The notes under the pieces were generated by a model. It saw nothing but the letters and a program-made list of their open reading frames with translations. It was not told the origin of the DNA and searched no databases. 64,000 nucleotides of DNA from Cornus controversa (lineage: Eukaryota; Streptophyta; Magnoliopsida; Cornales; Cornaceae): the NCBI GenBank assembly GCA_026545225.1, contig CM048848.1, positions 49,625,806-49,689,805 on the forward strand. The letters run 5' to 3'. How positions within the stretch are numbered: position 1 is the stretch's first letter; the number at the start of each line of letters is the position of its first letter. Made by a program: the position numbers and the translations under genes. Positions 36,763 through 46,281 of the stretch are shown here, piece after piece.

Positions 36763-38149
36763 GGGTAAATTACACTAACCTCCCTTGTAAATAGGCTAAA
36801 TAACAGAGACCTCCTCTGTGTTCTCAAAAATAACATTGCACTCCCCTATTAGCATACTTTTTGTAATACTGACCTCCCCTATCAGCTTTCCATGTACGAA
36901 TTTTGCTAATGTCATAGTTTTTACCACGTAAAAAATTCCAAAATTCCCTTCAAGGCGTTTGAAATGATTGAAATACTCACTTTGACATATTTTTTGTTGA
37001 CAATATTGCCCTTTCCTCAATCTATACCTTACCTACTCTAACACTCTCTCTCACTAAACTATTCTGAATGGCCATATATATCGTATATATTGACATATAT
37101 ATAAACATAACTCTCTCTATATATATACAAGCACATATACACATATATAAAGGGTACTGATCAAGAACCTCCTCTTTCCAAAGAAGCTAAACTAAATATC
37201 TAAGCACATATACACACAGTAACAACTAGCTTCAGTTCATCTACACAGAGAGATGGAGAAGGCACTTACAGTTGGGATTGGGATGGACTATTCACTAACT
37301 AGCAAATCAGCCCTTCAATGGCCAATTGACAATGTGATTGAAGCAGGAGATCACATGATCATAATCTATGTTCAGTAACCCAACGTCGATCTCCTCCAGT
37401 TCCTTAACCTCTAGCAGCGGCAAATTCAAGTTCTTCATAAAATTAGTTTCAATAGTTCATCTCGGTGCGCTGTTGTTCACGGTAATAACTAGGTAGTATA
37501 TATGTATGTAATACATGGGTATCATTATGTTGACACATGGCTTGATTTTGGTAAAGTGTTTACCACCGGTTCAGTTATATACCCATTTATATAGGATATC
37601 AACCGAGCATTTAATTGCTTGGAGATTTCTCAGTTTTGTGTCAATGGAGCCAAGGGCTTATGGTGACAAGAGTGCGAGATGGGATTCCACAAAAAGGAAT
37701 CTCGGTTACTGTATATGCATATACCATTTGAGAACTGGATTTGGACCAAACTTGGTCAATCAATTTTCTGTGGTAGTAGCGATTCCCATAGATGACAAGT
37801 GGCGATTAAAGGATATGGAGATAAGATCATCACACTGAGTATGAGGAATAGAGAGGACTGTTTGCAAGTTCAAATGTAATACTATTTTGTATATGTGTGT
37901 GTACAGAGGAGGAAGATGAATCAATGGAACAATAGACGATGTGACGTAAAGTGATTGGGGTAATTTGGTCTTTTAGCATAATAAGTTTTTTACAATTTAA
38001 AAACATTAAATCGTACATGGGTATATTGGTCATTTCACCATTCGGGGTACTCGACAACTCTGACAAAAGAGTGCAATGTTATTTTTGAAAACACATGGGA
38101 GGTTCCTATTATTTAGCCTATTTATAGGGGAGGTCAGTGTAATTTACCC
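36763..38149. mobile_element. Pack-MULE carrying a universal stress protein fragment
   Basis: A 1387-bp element. Its ends GGGTAAATTACACT are inverted, and the inverted repeats extend at least 80 bp at roughly 90 percent identity by eye. Flanks 36754-36762 and 38150-38158 are both AAATAAATA, a perfect 9-bp duplication as made by Mutator-like transposases. It encodes no transposase. It carries the 5' UTR and first coding segment of a plant universal stress protein gene (37253-37375) and other possibly captured DNA up to about 37840. It sits in the leader of the gypsy element, between PBS and gag, and is younger than it. Confidence 0.93.
37253..37378 (+). pseudogene. Captured 5' fragment of a universal stress protein (USP) gene
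   Basis: An ATG opens a 41-codon frame, MEKALTVGIGMDYSLTSKSA then LQWPIDNVIEAGDHMIIIYV, ending at TAA 37376-37378. It matches the first strand-helix-strand of the plant USP fold (GVGMDYSxxSKxALxWAxDN...GDxxxLIHVQ). The reading could continue past the stop for a few residues. The ATP-binding G-2x-G-9x-G(S/T) end of the domain is absent. A TATATAAA box (about 37144-37151) and an A-rich leader precede it, so the donor's promoter region may have been captured too. It cannot encode a working USP. Confidence 0.85.
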
Positions 38150-38563
38150 AAATAAATAAGTGGGTTGTGTCAATTGGGTTAGGGTTAAATAAGAGTTGGT
38201 TTACTTGGTTCTAGTTCAAACTAACTGGGTTAAGTGGGTTGGCTATTGGACCTACCTGATGGGTTAAGGATCCGCGTTAGGTGGGATCTTTCTAGATCTT
38301 TCCTTTTATAAGTTCACACAAATTAAGAGAGCGAGAGAAAGCGACAAGTACGATGACGGCACTGAGTCTCCAGTGAAGAAAGTGACGATGACAACATGGT
38401 AAGGCGACAATAACCACATTTGCTTCTAATTTCGTCTCTTTTTTTTTTCGGCAGTGAAGGTCGCGAACTGAATTGGTGTTCACTTCTTCACTAGGATTTA
38501 GGTGAGGGCCGATGGGTATGGTTTTCGGCTGGTTGAAGGTTCTTGTGGATGCTTGAATCTTTT

Positions 38564-38575
38564 GCTTTGATACCA
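38564..38575 (-). other. Primer binding site of the gypsy element
   Basis: On - it reads TGGTATCAAAGC, 3 bases inside the 5' LTR. This is one mismatch from the TGGTATCAGAGC complement of initiator methionine tRNA used by many plant LTR elements. Confidence 0.85.
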
Positions 38576-38578
38576 AAC

Positions 38579-38968
38579 TGATGTAGAACGGGTAGGATGT
38601 TCTAATAACACTTGATATAGGATGGGTAGTGTGTTCTATTACCACTGATGTAGAACAAAAGAGACAAGGAGAGAGAGAAGAAGAATTCGGAAAGATGTAG
38701 TCTGTAATTCAACAATCAATATTCAATATTCATCAAAGGTGATTTAATCCAATACATATTCCCATGTATATATAGGCAATCCAAAGAAACTTAATTGCTA
38801 CAATATCTGATATAATCACATAGAAGTCAAAATTGGTTTCCATGAACCCTAGTGGAACATGTAGTCGTGCTTATGTTCGGTGATGGAAGATAGCATATGC
38901 ATTGCATCAGTGCCAATAATAGGTACGTTTAGGGGGGTGGTGCATGGGAGTCAATGTGATCTCCATTA
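38579..38968 (-). repeat. 5' LTR of the gypsy element (right)
   Basis: 390 bp, from TGATGTAG to CTCCATTA; the final TCA is mutated to TTA. On - it contains CCTATATATACATG, a likely LTR promoter TATA box that the left LTR has lost. It is followed by CATGG (38969-38973). Confidence 0.9.
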
Positions 38969-38973
38969 CATGG

Positions 38974-40410
38974 CCCAATGCTTTCCACAATTTAGGGTGC
39001 CACAATCATCCGATGCATCCTACCCTTATCCTATGTGCTCAGGAAGGGGTTAAGAGCATTATAGTAGAATCCTACAATTGCAAGAAAAATTATTGTGTTG
39101 AACACCCCCCTTTTCAAATTAAAGCACAAGAAAATCTACACTTCACATAAAACACACACAACGATCGAGCATAAAACTTTATTTGGCGACTGGAAGTCCT
39201 CTTAGAAACAATGCTGACTATGCACTGCCTATTCATATCATGTTGTGTGATAGTTTAATAATGCATATCAACACCATCATAGGTATTTATCCTTTTTATT
39301 TTCATAGATATCCTCTAAGCCCAGTCTAGAGACTGAGCTTCATTCCCCATGCTCCAAGCAAGGCTGGAACTGCTATCTGAAATAAATCAGAGAAATTCCT
39401 TGGGCTAACTAACTGGCAAAACCATAATAAGGAAAAACAGTTCATCCACCAGAATCAATATACATTATGTGATTCATCAAACAAGTGCAAAGCCTAAAAA
39501 ATACCAAGATACAAATGGAATGTTACTTCCATGAGATGGATGCCAAAACTAGCACCACATCATGTAGATTTTAAAATTTTGATGATAATAGAGGCTCATC
39601 TCTACAAATCATAGTAGTTAATCATCAATAAAGCTCCAAATTTATTTCCATTTTTTCTCAAATGTTTCAAAGGTTCACATGCTTACTCGGCTATAGCTAT
39701 ATTCCAGACCCTTCAATTCACTAGTCTCAGAAAAATATAAAATTCTAAGGGGGGGAACTTTAAATTGCATGGCTACTCTGCCTATCCTCTTGATAAATTC
39801 GGTTTTCTAAATAGAGCATCCAGTTTTTTATAAGAACATTCCAACTGAGCTTTAAGCTTCTCAAATTTTCACTAGAGATCAGGGGCATCATCCTACAACC
39901 CCTCTCTGTTCATGTCCTCGTAATTATGTAACTACATGATAATTGAAGCTTGAGTCTCCAGCATCCGAACAACCCCTCCATGTTCAACTTTAAATCTTGA
40001 ATGCAATCCACCATGACATATTCCCTTAATAAAATAGAATTATCAGATGTGATGAAACTAAGAATTAACTTTTGTAAAGCATAAAATAAGGGGCTTATAA
40101 TACTGAATATGTGATATACATAAGTGTATAGCTCATCTTATCAGTGTTTTTGGTCCTCAACGTTCTAGGAATTTCAAATTGCAGGACCGAGAATAATTTT
40201 CCAATTTCATAGCAAGTGTGCATGGATAATGACATAAATCTGGATAGTTATGACAACTTCAGATCAAATTAGCCTACTATATTGTCACAGGTATGTGTAA
40301 ATGTAAAGCATTTTCCTTATTATATATACAAGTATACAACAACTCAACTACTTGAATTTTCTAAGTTCCATTTCATGTCTTGAGCAGAACTCGCAGCATA
40401 CAATTCAAAG

Positions 40411-40462
<52 letters not shown>

Positions 40463-40609
40463 CTATCAGAAGAACAGATATGATCATATATTGCACAAAA
40501 TGTACATTTGAACATCACCCACAAACAAGACAACAACCAACAATTTACCCAGAGATTTTTATTTTACTATTGAATTGAATGTACAAGAAGATGAGAATCA
40601 AGACACTTA
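38974..40609. other. Intergenic, mostly 3' flank of the mTERF gene
   Basis: AT-rich, with a (TA)n run at 40413-40456 and a possible decayed coding segment at 39787-40018. No complete gene is seen. Confidence 0.5.
39787..40018 (-). pseudogene. Possible decayed coding segment
   Basis: A single minus-strand frame over about 75 codons reads GGLHSRFKVEHGGVVRMLET, then LHNYEDMNREGL, then KFEKLKAQLECSYKKLDALF, with several in-frame stops. The composition is protein-like (charged, heptad-like Leu spacing). I cannot assign a family, and it may be chance. Confidence 0.3.
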
Positions 40610-41596
40610 CTACAACTGTCTCTCATCAAGCAATCGTAATTGCAATTCAATCAACCGCACATTGAACTCCCCATCACTAACTTTCAACATCTCTGACAAC
40701 GGAAGTGACAACCCATGTTCGACCAAAAGCCTGTGCCGAGGCTTAATCTTTCCCTCCAAACTAAATGAAAAATACTGAGGGAACCTCTTTAGCTCCAGCA
40801 AATTCCCATTCATCTCCTTCAAGAAATACTCCACCTTTGGCTGAAAATTATTCGTTATACTAAACGTCAACAACCCCGGCGACCTCAAAACCATGTTAAC
40901 CACCTCCTCATATGAAAAACCCAATTCCTGCAAATAATTGAGCTTTGGCACAAGAGTGCCATCCACACTCGAAACCAACAACAAAGTCGACTGGCACGTG
41001 ATGGCATGCTGTCCCACAAACCCTAATTCTCTCAAGAAACACAATGTGGGTCTCAACTGATCGTCCACGCTACAAATCAACAATCTGGGGCACCGAATTA
41101 TTGATTTTCTGATATCGGGAAAAGGGATATTCACATCATTTAATAGAAAACCAAATACGGGGTAGAGATCGGTGTAGGGATCGCAGGTGAGGAGCTGTGG
41201 ATGCATATCGAAGATGCGGCCCAAGGCGGATCGTTCTATACCCATTGAAAATAGGCATTTCTCGACAGATTTGAGGGAGCCGAGTGGAGCTGATCGTATA
41301 TTAGGGTTTTTGTTGAGGGCTTTGGTGGGATTGACTTTGAGGGTTTGGAGGTAGAGGAGTTTCTCGCGAAATCGAAGGCCTGAACCGGAGGTTGGTGGTG
41401 GAGTGGTGGTGGTTGTGGTAGTGAGTTGAGGGGCGAGTGAGGCTCGGATATGGAGGGATGTGAGACCATTGAGGGATTGGGTATGGAGTTTTGTATTAAG
41501 GTTAGGGTTTGAGGGGAATTTGGGGGAGGAATTGAGGGAGGAGTGAAGGATTAGGGTTTGGGGAAGGACTTGCAGTCGAATTATCATCAGAGGCAT
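40610..41596 (-). CDS. mTERF-family protein, probably plastid or mitochondrial
   Basis: A 328-residue single-exon protein. Residues 1-70 are Ser/Thr/Asn/Leu-rich and almost free of acidic residues, as in an organellar transit peptide, with a Thr-then-Pro run at 59-68. From about residue 105 come mTERF helical repeats with the usual Pro-x-Leu-Leu pattern: HPQLLTCDP (132), [20 protein letters not shown] (169), then a Leu/Val-rich repeat (201), [20 protein letters not shown] (239) and [20 protein letters not shown] (272). Such proteins wrap nucleic acid and act in organelle transcription, splicing or ribosome assembly. The size and the KPRHRLL repeat recall the short plastid SOLDAT10/mTERF1-like type, but I do not assign the orthologue. 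ATG 41596 is the first in frame; Met4 is an alternative. Confidence 0.9.
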   Translation of the reverse strand: MPLMIIRLQVLPQTLILHSSLNSSPKFPSNPNLNTKLHTQSLNGLTSLHIRASLAPQLTTTTTTTPPPTSGSGLRFREKLLYLQTLKVNPTKALNKNPNIRSAPLGSLKSVEKCLFSMGIERSALGRIFDMHPQLLTCDPYTDLYPVFGFLLNDVNIPFPDIRKSIIRCPRLLICSVDDQLRPTLCFLRELGFVGQHAITCQSTLLLVSSVDGTLVPKLNYLQELGFSYEEVVNMVLRSPGLLTFSITNNFQPKVEYFLKEMNGNLLELKRFPQYFSFSLEGKIKPRHRLLVEHGLSLPLSEMLKVSDGEFNVRLIELQLRLLDERQL

Positions 41597-42440
41597 TTGA
41601 CGTGAAGATAAAAGAGGGAAACATATTTTGTTTTGTGTAACCGTTGTAACTATTATGCCAATTTTTTTGGGTGGTCTAAAATATCCTTGATAAGAAAATG
41701 TTTTAAATTAAACAAGAATCAACCTATTTTTTTAATTTTTTTTTTATTTTTATTTTTTGGGTGGGGTGTTTGTGGATGAGTTTTGCTTTTTCATGTGAAT
41801 TAAATGACAAAGATGATATTTTTAAACATTTTTTTTAATTATGGTGGTTTAAAATTGTTGTTAATATAGTTCAAGAGGCAGCCCGTGATGAAAAGTGTTT
41901 TCGGACAGCAGAACACATCATCAAATAAAGAATGACAACATTGCCCGCTGTAAATAACCCGCAGAAAAAAAAAAAAATTGTAGTTTGTCACCATGAAGAA
42001 CCAAGGAGAGTTAAATTTGCTTTCTTTAAAACAAAGATGTATTTTCATACACAGAATGACAATATTTTGTCAAGGGCATGGTCAAATAATGTGCTAAATT
42101 GCTAGTAAACGTAGAAGACAAGACATTATTGACAAAGAGAGAGATATCGGTTAGGAGCAAGGGTGTTTTTGAATTGCCTTGAAATCAAGACGTACTATTA
42201 TCTATTTAATACATGTGAAACATTAAATGTCAAGATTAAATTTTGTAGTATTATTATTTATAAGTATTAATGAAATTCATTGCAAGACTTAATATCAAAA
42301 GTTGGAAATTTTATGAATCCCGTTTGTAGGCACATGAATACATGTGTGCTGTGTTTGGTATGCTTGAATGGAATACACATTCCAACAATTTCTTTATTTG
42401 ATATGAATTTTAAAGTAAAAATGGTCATTCTCTTGGACAA
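41597..42440. other. Upstream region of the mTERF gene, otherwise no gene
   Basis: It contains the mTERF 5' flank and T-rich low-complexity DNA. No supported frame is present. Confidence 0.5.
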
Positions 42441-42645
42441 TTAATATCTCTAAGAATCCAGTTTTTGCATTCTAGGACAAAACACATTGACATTCGACAT
42501 CATTTTATTTAAGAATTAGTTGAACAAAATGTTGTGTCTTTGGAAAAAGTGCATACTGATCATAATTTGTCTGATATTCTCACAAAGCCTTTAGATGCTT
42601 CTACGTTTCATCACCTTAGATTGCATGACATTGACATAATTTGGA
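42441..42645 (+). pseudogene. Ty1/copia RNase H C-terminal fragment
   Basis: From about 42468 the plus strand reads HSRTKHIDIRHHFI, a TAA, then ELVEQNVVSLEKVHTDHNLS and DILTKPLDA, the very end of a copia polyprotein. A preceding SKNPV segment is in another frame, so there is a frameshift near 42462-42468. Nothing upstream matches copia, so the fragment is 5'-truncated. Its orientation is opposite to that of the copia remnant at 4345-5965. Confidence 0.85.
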
Positions 42646-43994
42646 TAGAAAGTTCATATTCATCTTATGAGTCTAAATTATACATTTAATCTTTATTTTT
42701 TTTTGTGAAGTCAAGCAAACTATATTAGAATAAGTATGTTAAACACAAGGGAATTAGTGACACATAGATTACATGTGTATGACATACTATGGGTATGAGT
42801 TGAAAATTTTGGTTTTGCTTACTTATTTCGTTTAGTTGATGAATCATGATAGGAACATTTACTAAATTATTTTTATGTCATTGTTTTGGTCAAAGATAGT
42901 GTTGATGTGATAAAACATTAACTTGGGAATTGAATTGTCAATATTGTGTTAAAAACCAAAAAGACTGATGAGTGAAAAAAAAATTGCAACAGCTGGAAAA
43001 GAAAAGTGAAAAAAATATGTAAAAGTTTTGTTGTTTAACTTGTTCTTAAGTAAAAGGCTAACTTTGAGATGTGTCTGAAGCTACCAAGATGACATGGTCT
43101 CTGATGAGGATAAAAAATAATAAAGTTGTTTTAGGAAAGAACTGGTTGCCTATAAGAGTGAAAACTGCCGAATATGTATATATGAAGAAAAGAAAAATAA
43201 AAAATTGAAAGTTTGTGAACATGTTGATTATTTGATTTTTCAATTAGTGTAATATCATTGATATATTGTTTGAAAATATGAACAATTGACAAATGAAAAT
43301 TTTGACTTATATAATTGGTGATTTTACTACACTTACTAAGGGCCTGTTTAGATGGCCTGTTTTGATATTGTTTTGGTGTTATGTTATCAGATTGTGGGTT
43401 CAAAACACGTTTGGTATGTGTGATTTGATTTGCAAAAGTTAAAAACTGTTGTGTATTTTGGCCTAATTCTCGCATCACCAGAAAGATGATATTGTTATGT
43501 TTTTGACCCAAACCAATATCAAAACACTGTAGCGGAGAAAACGTGGTTTCACTTAAATCACATAACCATAACACATATAAAAACTAATCTGAAAACATTT
43601 GGTTCATTTTCACCAGATATTTTCTCTCTCCTCTTTCGCATTATTCTCTGGCGATTCGAAGGCGACTCTAGTTTGGAAGGCCCTAATTTGTTCCTCTTCG
43701 AGTTCGAAGGATTACTAATCTATTCCATCTTCGAAGCCCTAATCTGTTATTCAATTTTCGAGTTCGAAGCCTTAACCTGAAAATTTGGAGTAATAACAAC
43801 TGTAATTTGGAGCAAGCCCTAAATGTTTGAAGATCAAATCATGCATATTGAAAGATAAGATGGACGAGCAAAACATAAGGGTTAGGTATTTAAATCTAAG
43901 ATGTGATTTCTAAATGTTTGAAGTAATGCCAGAACTATAGTTTGGCTATATGTCCTGCATATTTCTGTAATCTAAGGCTTCCTGGTTGACAAAT
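42646..43994. other. Intergenic; MITE-like segment and putative 5' leader
   Basis: 42646-43000 may be the 3' non-coding part of the copia fragment. 43338-43610 starts GGGCCTGTTTAGATGG and contains opposed TTTTGATATTG/CAATATCAAAA motifs, like an inverted-repeat MITE. 43660-43790 has three or four copies of a TTCGAAG(C/G)CCTAAT-type unit and could be the leader of the small ORF at 43995. Confidence 0.4.
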
Positions 43995-44114
43995 ATGGAG
44001 TACTCACAACTGCCATATGTTGGTGTCGGCATGCTAGGTGTTACCATTACTCTTGTCAACATTGGCATCACAGTTGCTGCCTATACTTATTTCAGTAAGA
44101 AACTCAAGATCTGA
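43995..44114 (+). CDS. Putative 39-residue single-pass membrane micropeptide
   Basis: The ATG at 43995 opens MEYSQLPYVGVGMLGVTITL, then VNIGITVAAYTYFSKKLKI and a TGA. Residues 8-32 form one uninterrupted hydrophobic helix, with a short polar N terminus and a Lys-rich C terminus, the layout of small subunits of membrane complexes. The codon use and composition look like protein, not chance AT-rich sequence. Upstream, 43615-43790 (CTCTCTCCTCTTTCGC and TCGAAG-rich units) looks like a plant 5' leader, possibly with an intron. I do not recognise the family, and it could be one exon: TTTCA|GTAAGA at the end of the helix is a possible splice donor. Confidence 0.5.
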   Translation: MEYSQLPYVGVGMLGVTITLVNIGITVAAYTYFSKKLKI

Positions 44115-45674
44115 GATGAATCATCTTTATATAAATTTCTCCTGATTATTGAATTGTATCATAGTGATTTTGGGAACTATTTAAACCGATATGAATAATT
44201 ATATTATTGTTATAGTAGTCTCTGCATCATTAGCTTGTCACTTGTCTGTTTGGTTTTTAAATCCGTGTGTTCTTCAATTTTTATTATGTTTTCATTATTC
44301 CTTTGGTTATTGACATTTGACAAAATGTAGAACATAAACTTCCATTCAACTAAACTTATACAATCATTTGCCCTTTTCAGGTGATTATTTCCCTTTTTCT
44401 TTTACTGTTTAAGAGAGCAAAGCAATGTAAACATGTGAACTGGAATTCATAACTTATTATCTTTTCCTATTCTTTTGGCAAAACCATCACAGTTAGCAGA
44501 ACTTTTCTATAGTTTGCAGTTTTATTTTATTGTTAGTAATTTCTGCGTTATTCTTTTTAACAATAAAGTTTTAATTTTGGGTATATTTTGAGACCTCCTA
44601 TTTGAAATTAAATAATCTAATCTAATTATTTTACCTAGCATTTGTAGTGTGTATATTTTCTTGGCTTTGTAGTGAGTCCATTAGTCACATATATAGGATC
44701 ATTACGAAGTGTTCCTCAACTGAATGATTTTATTTTCTCTTGTAGTCGCTCCATTTTCTTGGTAACTACATTCTAAAGGATGGATTTGTGTCTTAAATAT
44801 GAGAACGTAAAATGAATGAATTCGTAATTTTGGATGGATGTAAATTTATTCTAATAACCCTCAATTCAAGCATTAGATTGATCATTTCTTCGCGTACCAC
44901 ATCTGAGTCTTCATTTGTCATTACAAGTTCTTTCATTTGTAATTTGCTAAACATGACTCTGAATACTTCTTAAATAAAACTTAATTATCCTTGATGAACC
45001 TAACTTAGTATCAAATTTCACTCTTGCCTTGTGATCCTTTGTGAAGACTGAATATCACATGGTCATATCTCATAATAGATCCCCTTATCCCATTTTTTCA
45101 TCTACACTAATTGTTATTTCCATCATTTGTTTATTACTTTCTTTTCTTTTCAGTTGTGAAATTCTGAATTAGTTCCTCGGTAATTTGCAAATATGCGGAA
45201 CTTATAGTTGCTTGGACCCTCAAAATTAGAAGCAAGCTTATCTACGTATATGAAACTTCAGATGACAGTTCCTTAAATTGTTGAATAAAATTTAGTTTTG
45301 TGTCATGATAGTTTTGTTGGAAAGGGACCATTGGTATATTCTCTCATTTTCTAGATTGATTACATGTTAATTATATGACACGGACGGTGAAGTGGCTACT
45401 AGCAACTCATATGGCTATGAAGTGCCCACGACAGTGACCTCGATTATTGATTCAGTTTTGGTTTTAGTTTTTTTTGTTCATATAGTCTTGTAGAGTCAAT
45501 TTTTTTTTTTACATATACAAGTTCTATATACTTGCTTCCTTCCTCCTTAGGTTTTTTTTTTGGTTTCTTTTGAATCCCTTGTCAATTTTTTACAAAAAAA
45601 AAAGGGGGGAGAGATATGAGAGTTGTATAAAGTTGTATTTGAGAGATTTTGTGATTTTTGACTCTTGAGGAGAG
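44115..45674. other. Intergenic, no complete gene seen
   Basis: AT-rich. A short plus-strand reading near 45376-45450 (YDTDGEVATSNSYGYEVP) is protein-like but isolated, with no start, splice context or family I recognise. Confidence 0.45.
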
Positions 45675-45682
45675 TTGTCTAG

Positions 45683-46273
45683 CAAGGAAGCACGGACATG
45701 GGATACGGGTATGACATGATACGGATACGGCGATACGAAAAATCTCAAAAAAATAGGATATGGACACGGCAAGGATATGTCAAATAAATAAATAAAAATA
45801 TAAAATTATACATAAAATATTAAGTTTTATTCTTCAACCATACAATAAATTTTCCTTAAAGCAATTAGACAAAATATAAGAAGTTAAAATCAAGAAATCT
45901 CCTATTGTTTCTAATATTCTTTACAATGATTCACTTGCTTGAGGGTTTTAAAAATATTTTTGTTTTATTATAAAATGACCCTTATTTTCTAATCTATAAA
46001 GTTTTTAATATTACAATTTTAACCCCATTTTATAGAACAAAAAATTATAAATTTACCCCGAAAAGTATCCTAAACGTATCCTGATGTATCCCAGCATATC
46101 CCAGTCGTATCCCCCGCGTATACCAACTATATCCAATATTCAAAAATAATTTTAAAAAATGGATACTTTTTCGGAGTATCAGACACGTATCTGGCTCTAT
46201 CTTGGCCGTTTTTGTATCGAATTCGTGTCTAATACGACCACGGGAGATTTTTCGAAGTATCCATGCTTCCTAG
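45683..46273. mobile_element. hAT-type MITE with 8-bp TSD TTGTCTAG
   Basis: The left end CAAGGAAGCACGGAC and the right end CATGCTTCCTAG are imperfect inverted repeats. 45675-45682 and 46274-46281 are both TTGTCTAG, a perfect 8-bp target duplication. Subterminal GTATCC and GATACG motifs recur in both arms. The 591-bp element has no transposase. Confidence 0.88.
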
Positions 46274-46281
46274 TTGTCTAG

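Larger units (their letters stand above)
30746..38968 (-). mobile_element. Ty3/gypsy LTR retrotransposon, decayed, with nested insertions
   Basis: An 8.2-kb element on the minus strand, defined by two LTRs (30746-31073 and 38579-38968) and a CATGG target duplication. In coding order from the right LTR it has a primer binding site (38564-38575), a leader, gag with a zinc knuckle, protease, RT, RNase H, and integrase ending near 31290. A polypurine tract (AGGGAGAAA on -) abuts the 3' LTR. All frames carry stops and shifts, so it is dead. The pol order RT-RNase H-integrase is that of gypsy. Two later insertions are nested: an RTE LINE (32520-32731) and a Pack-MULE (36763-38149). Without these two insertions (and one copy of each target repeat) the element is about 6.6 kb. 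Confidence 0.93.

Noticed and set aside
37515-37838. 107-codon plus-strand frame inside the Pack-MULE as a gene
   Set aside because: Part may be captured sequence, but it shares no recognised domain and is not a continuation of the USP fragment.
40575-41469. Other frames over the mTERF gene
   Set aside because: The minus-strand 328-codon frame has the mTERF repeats; the rest are shadows.
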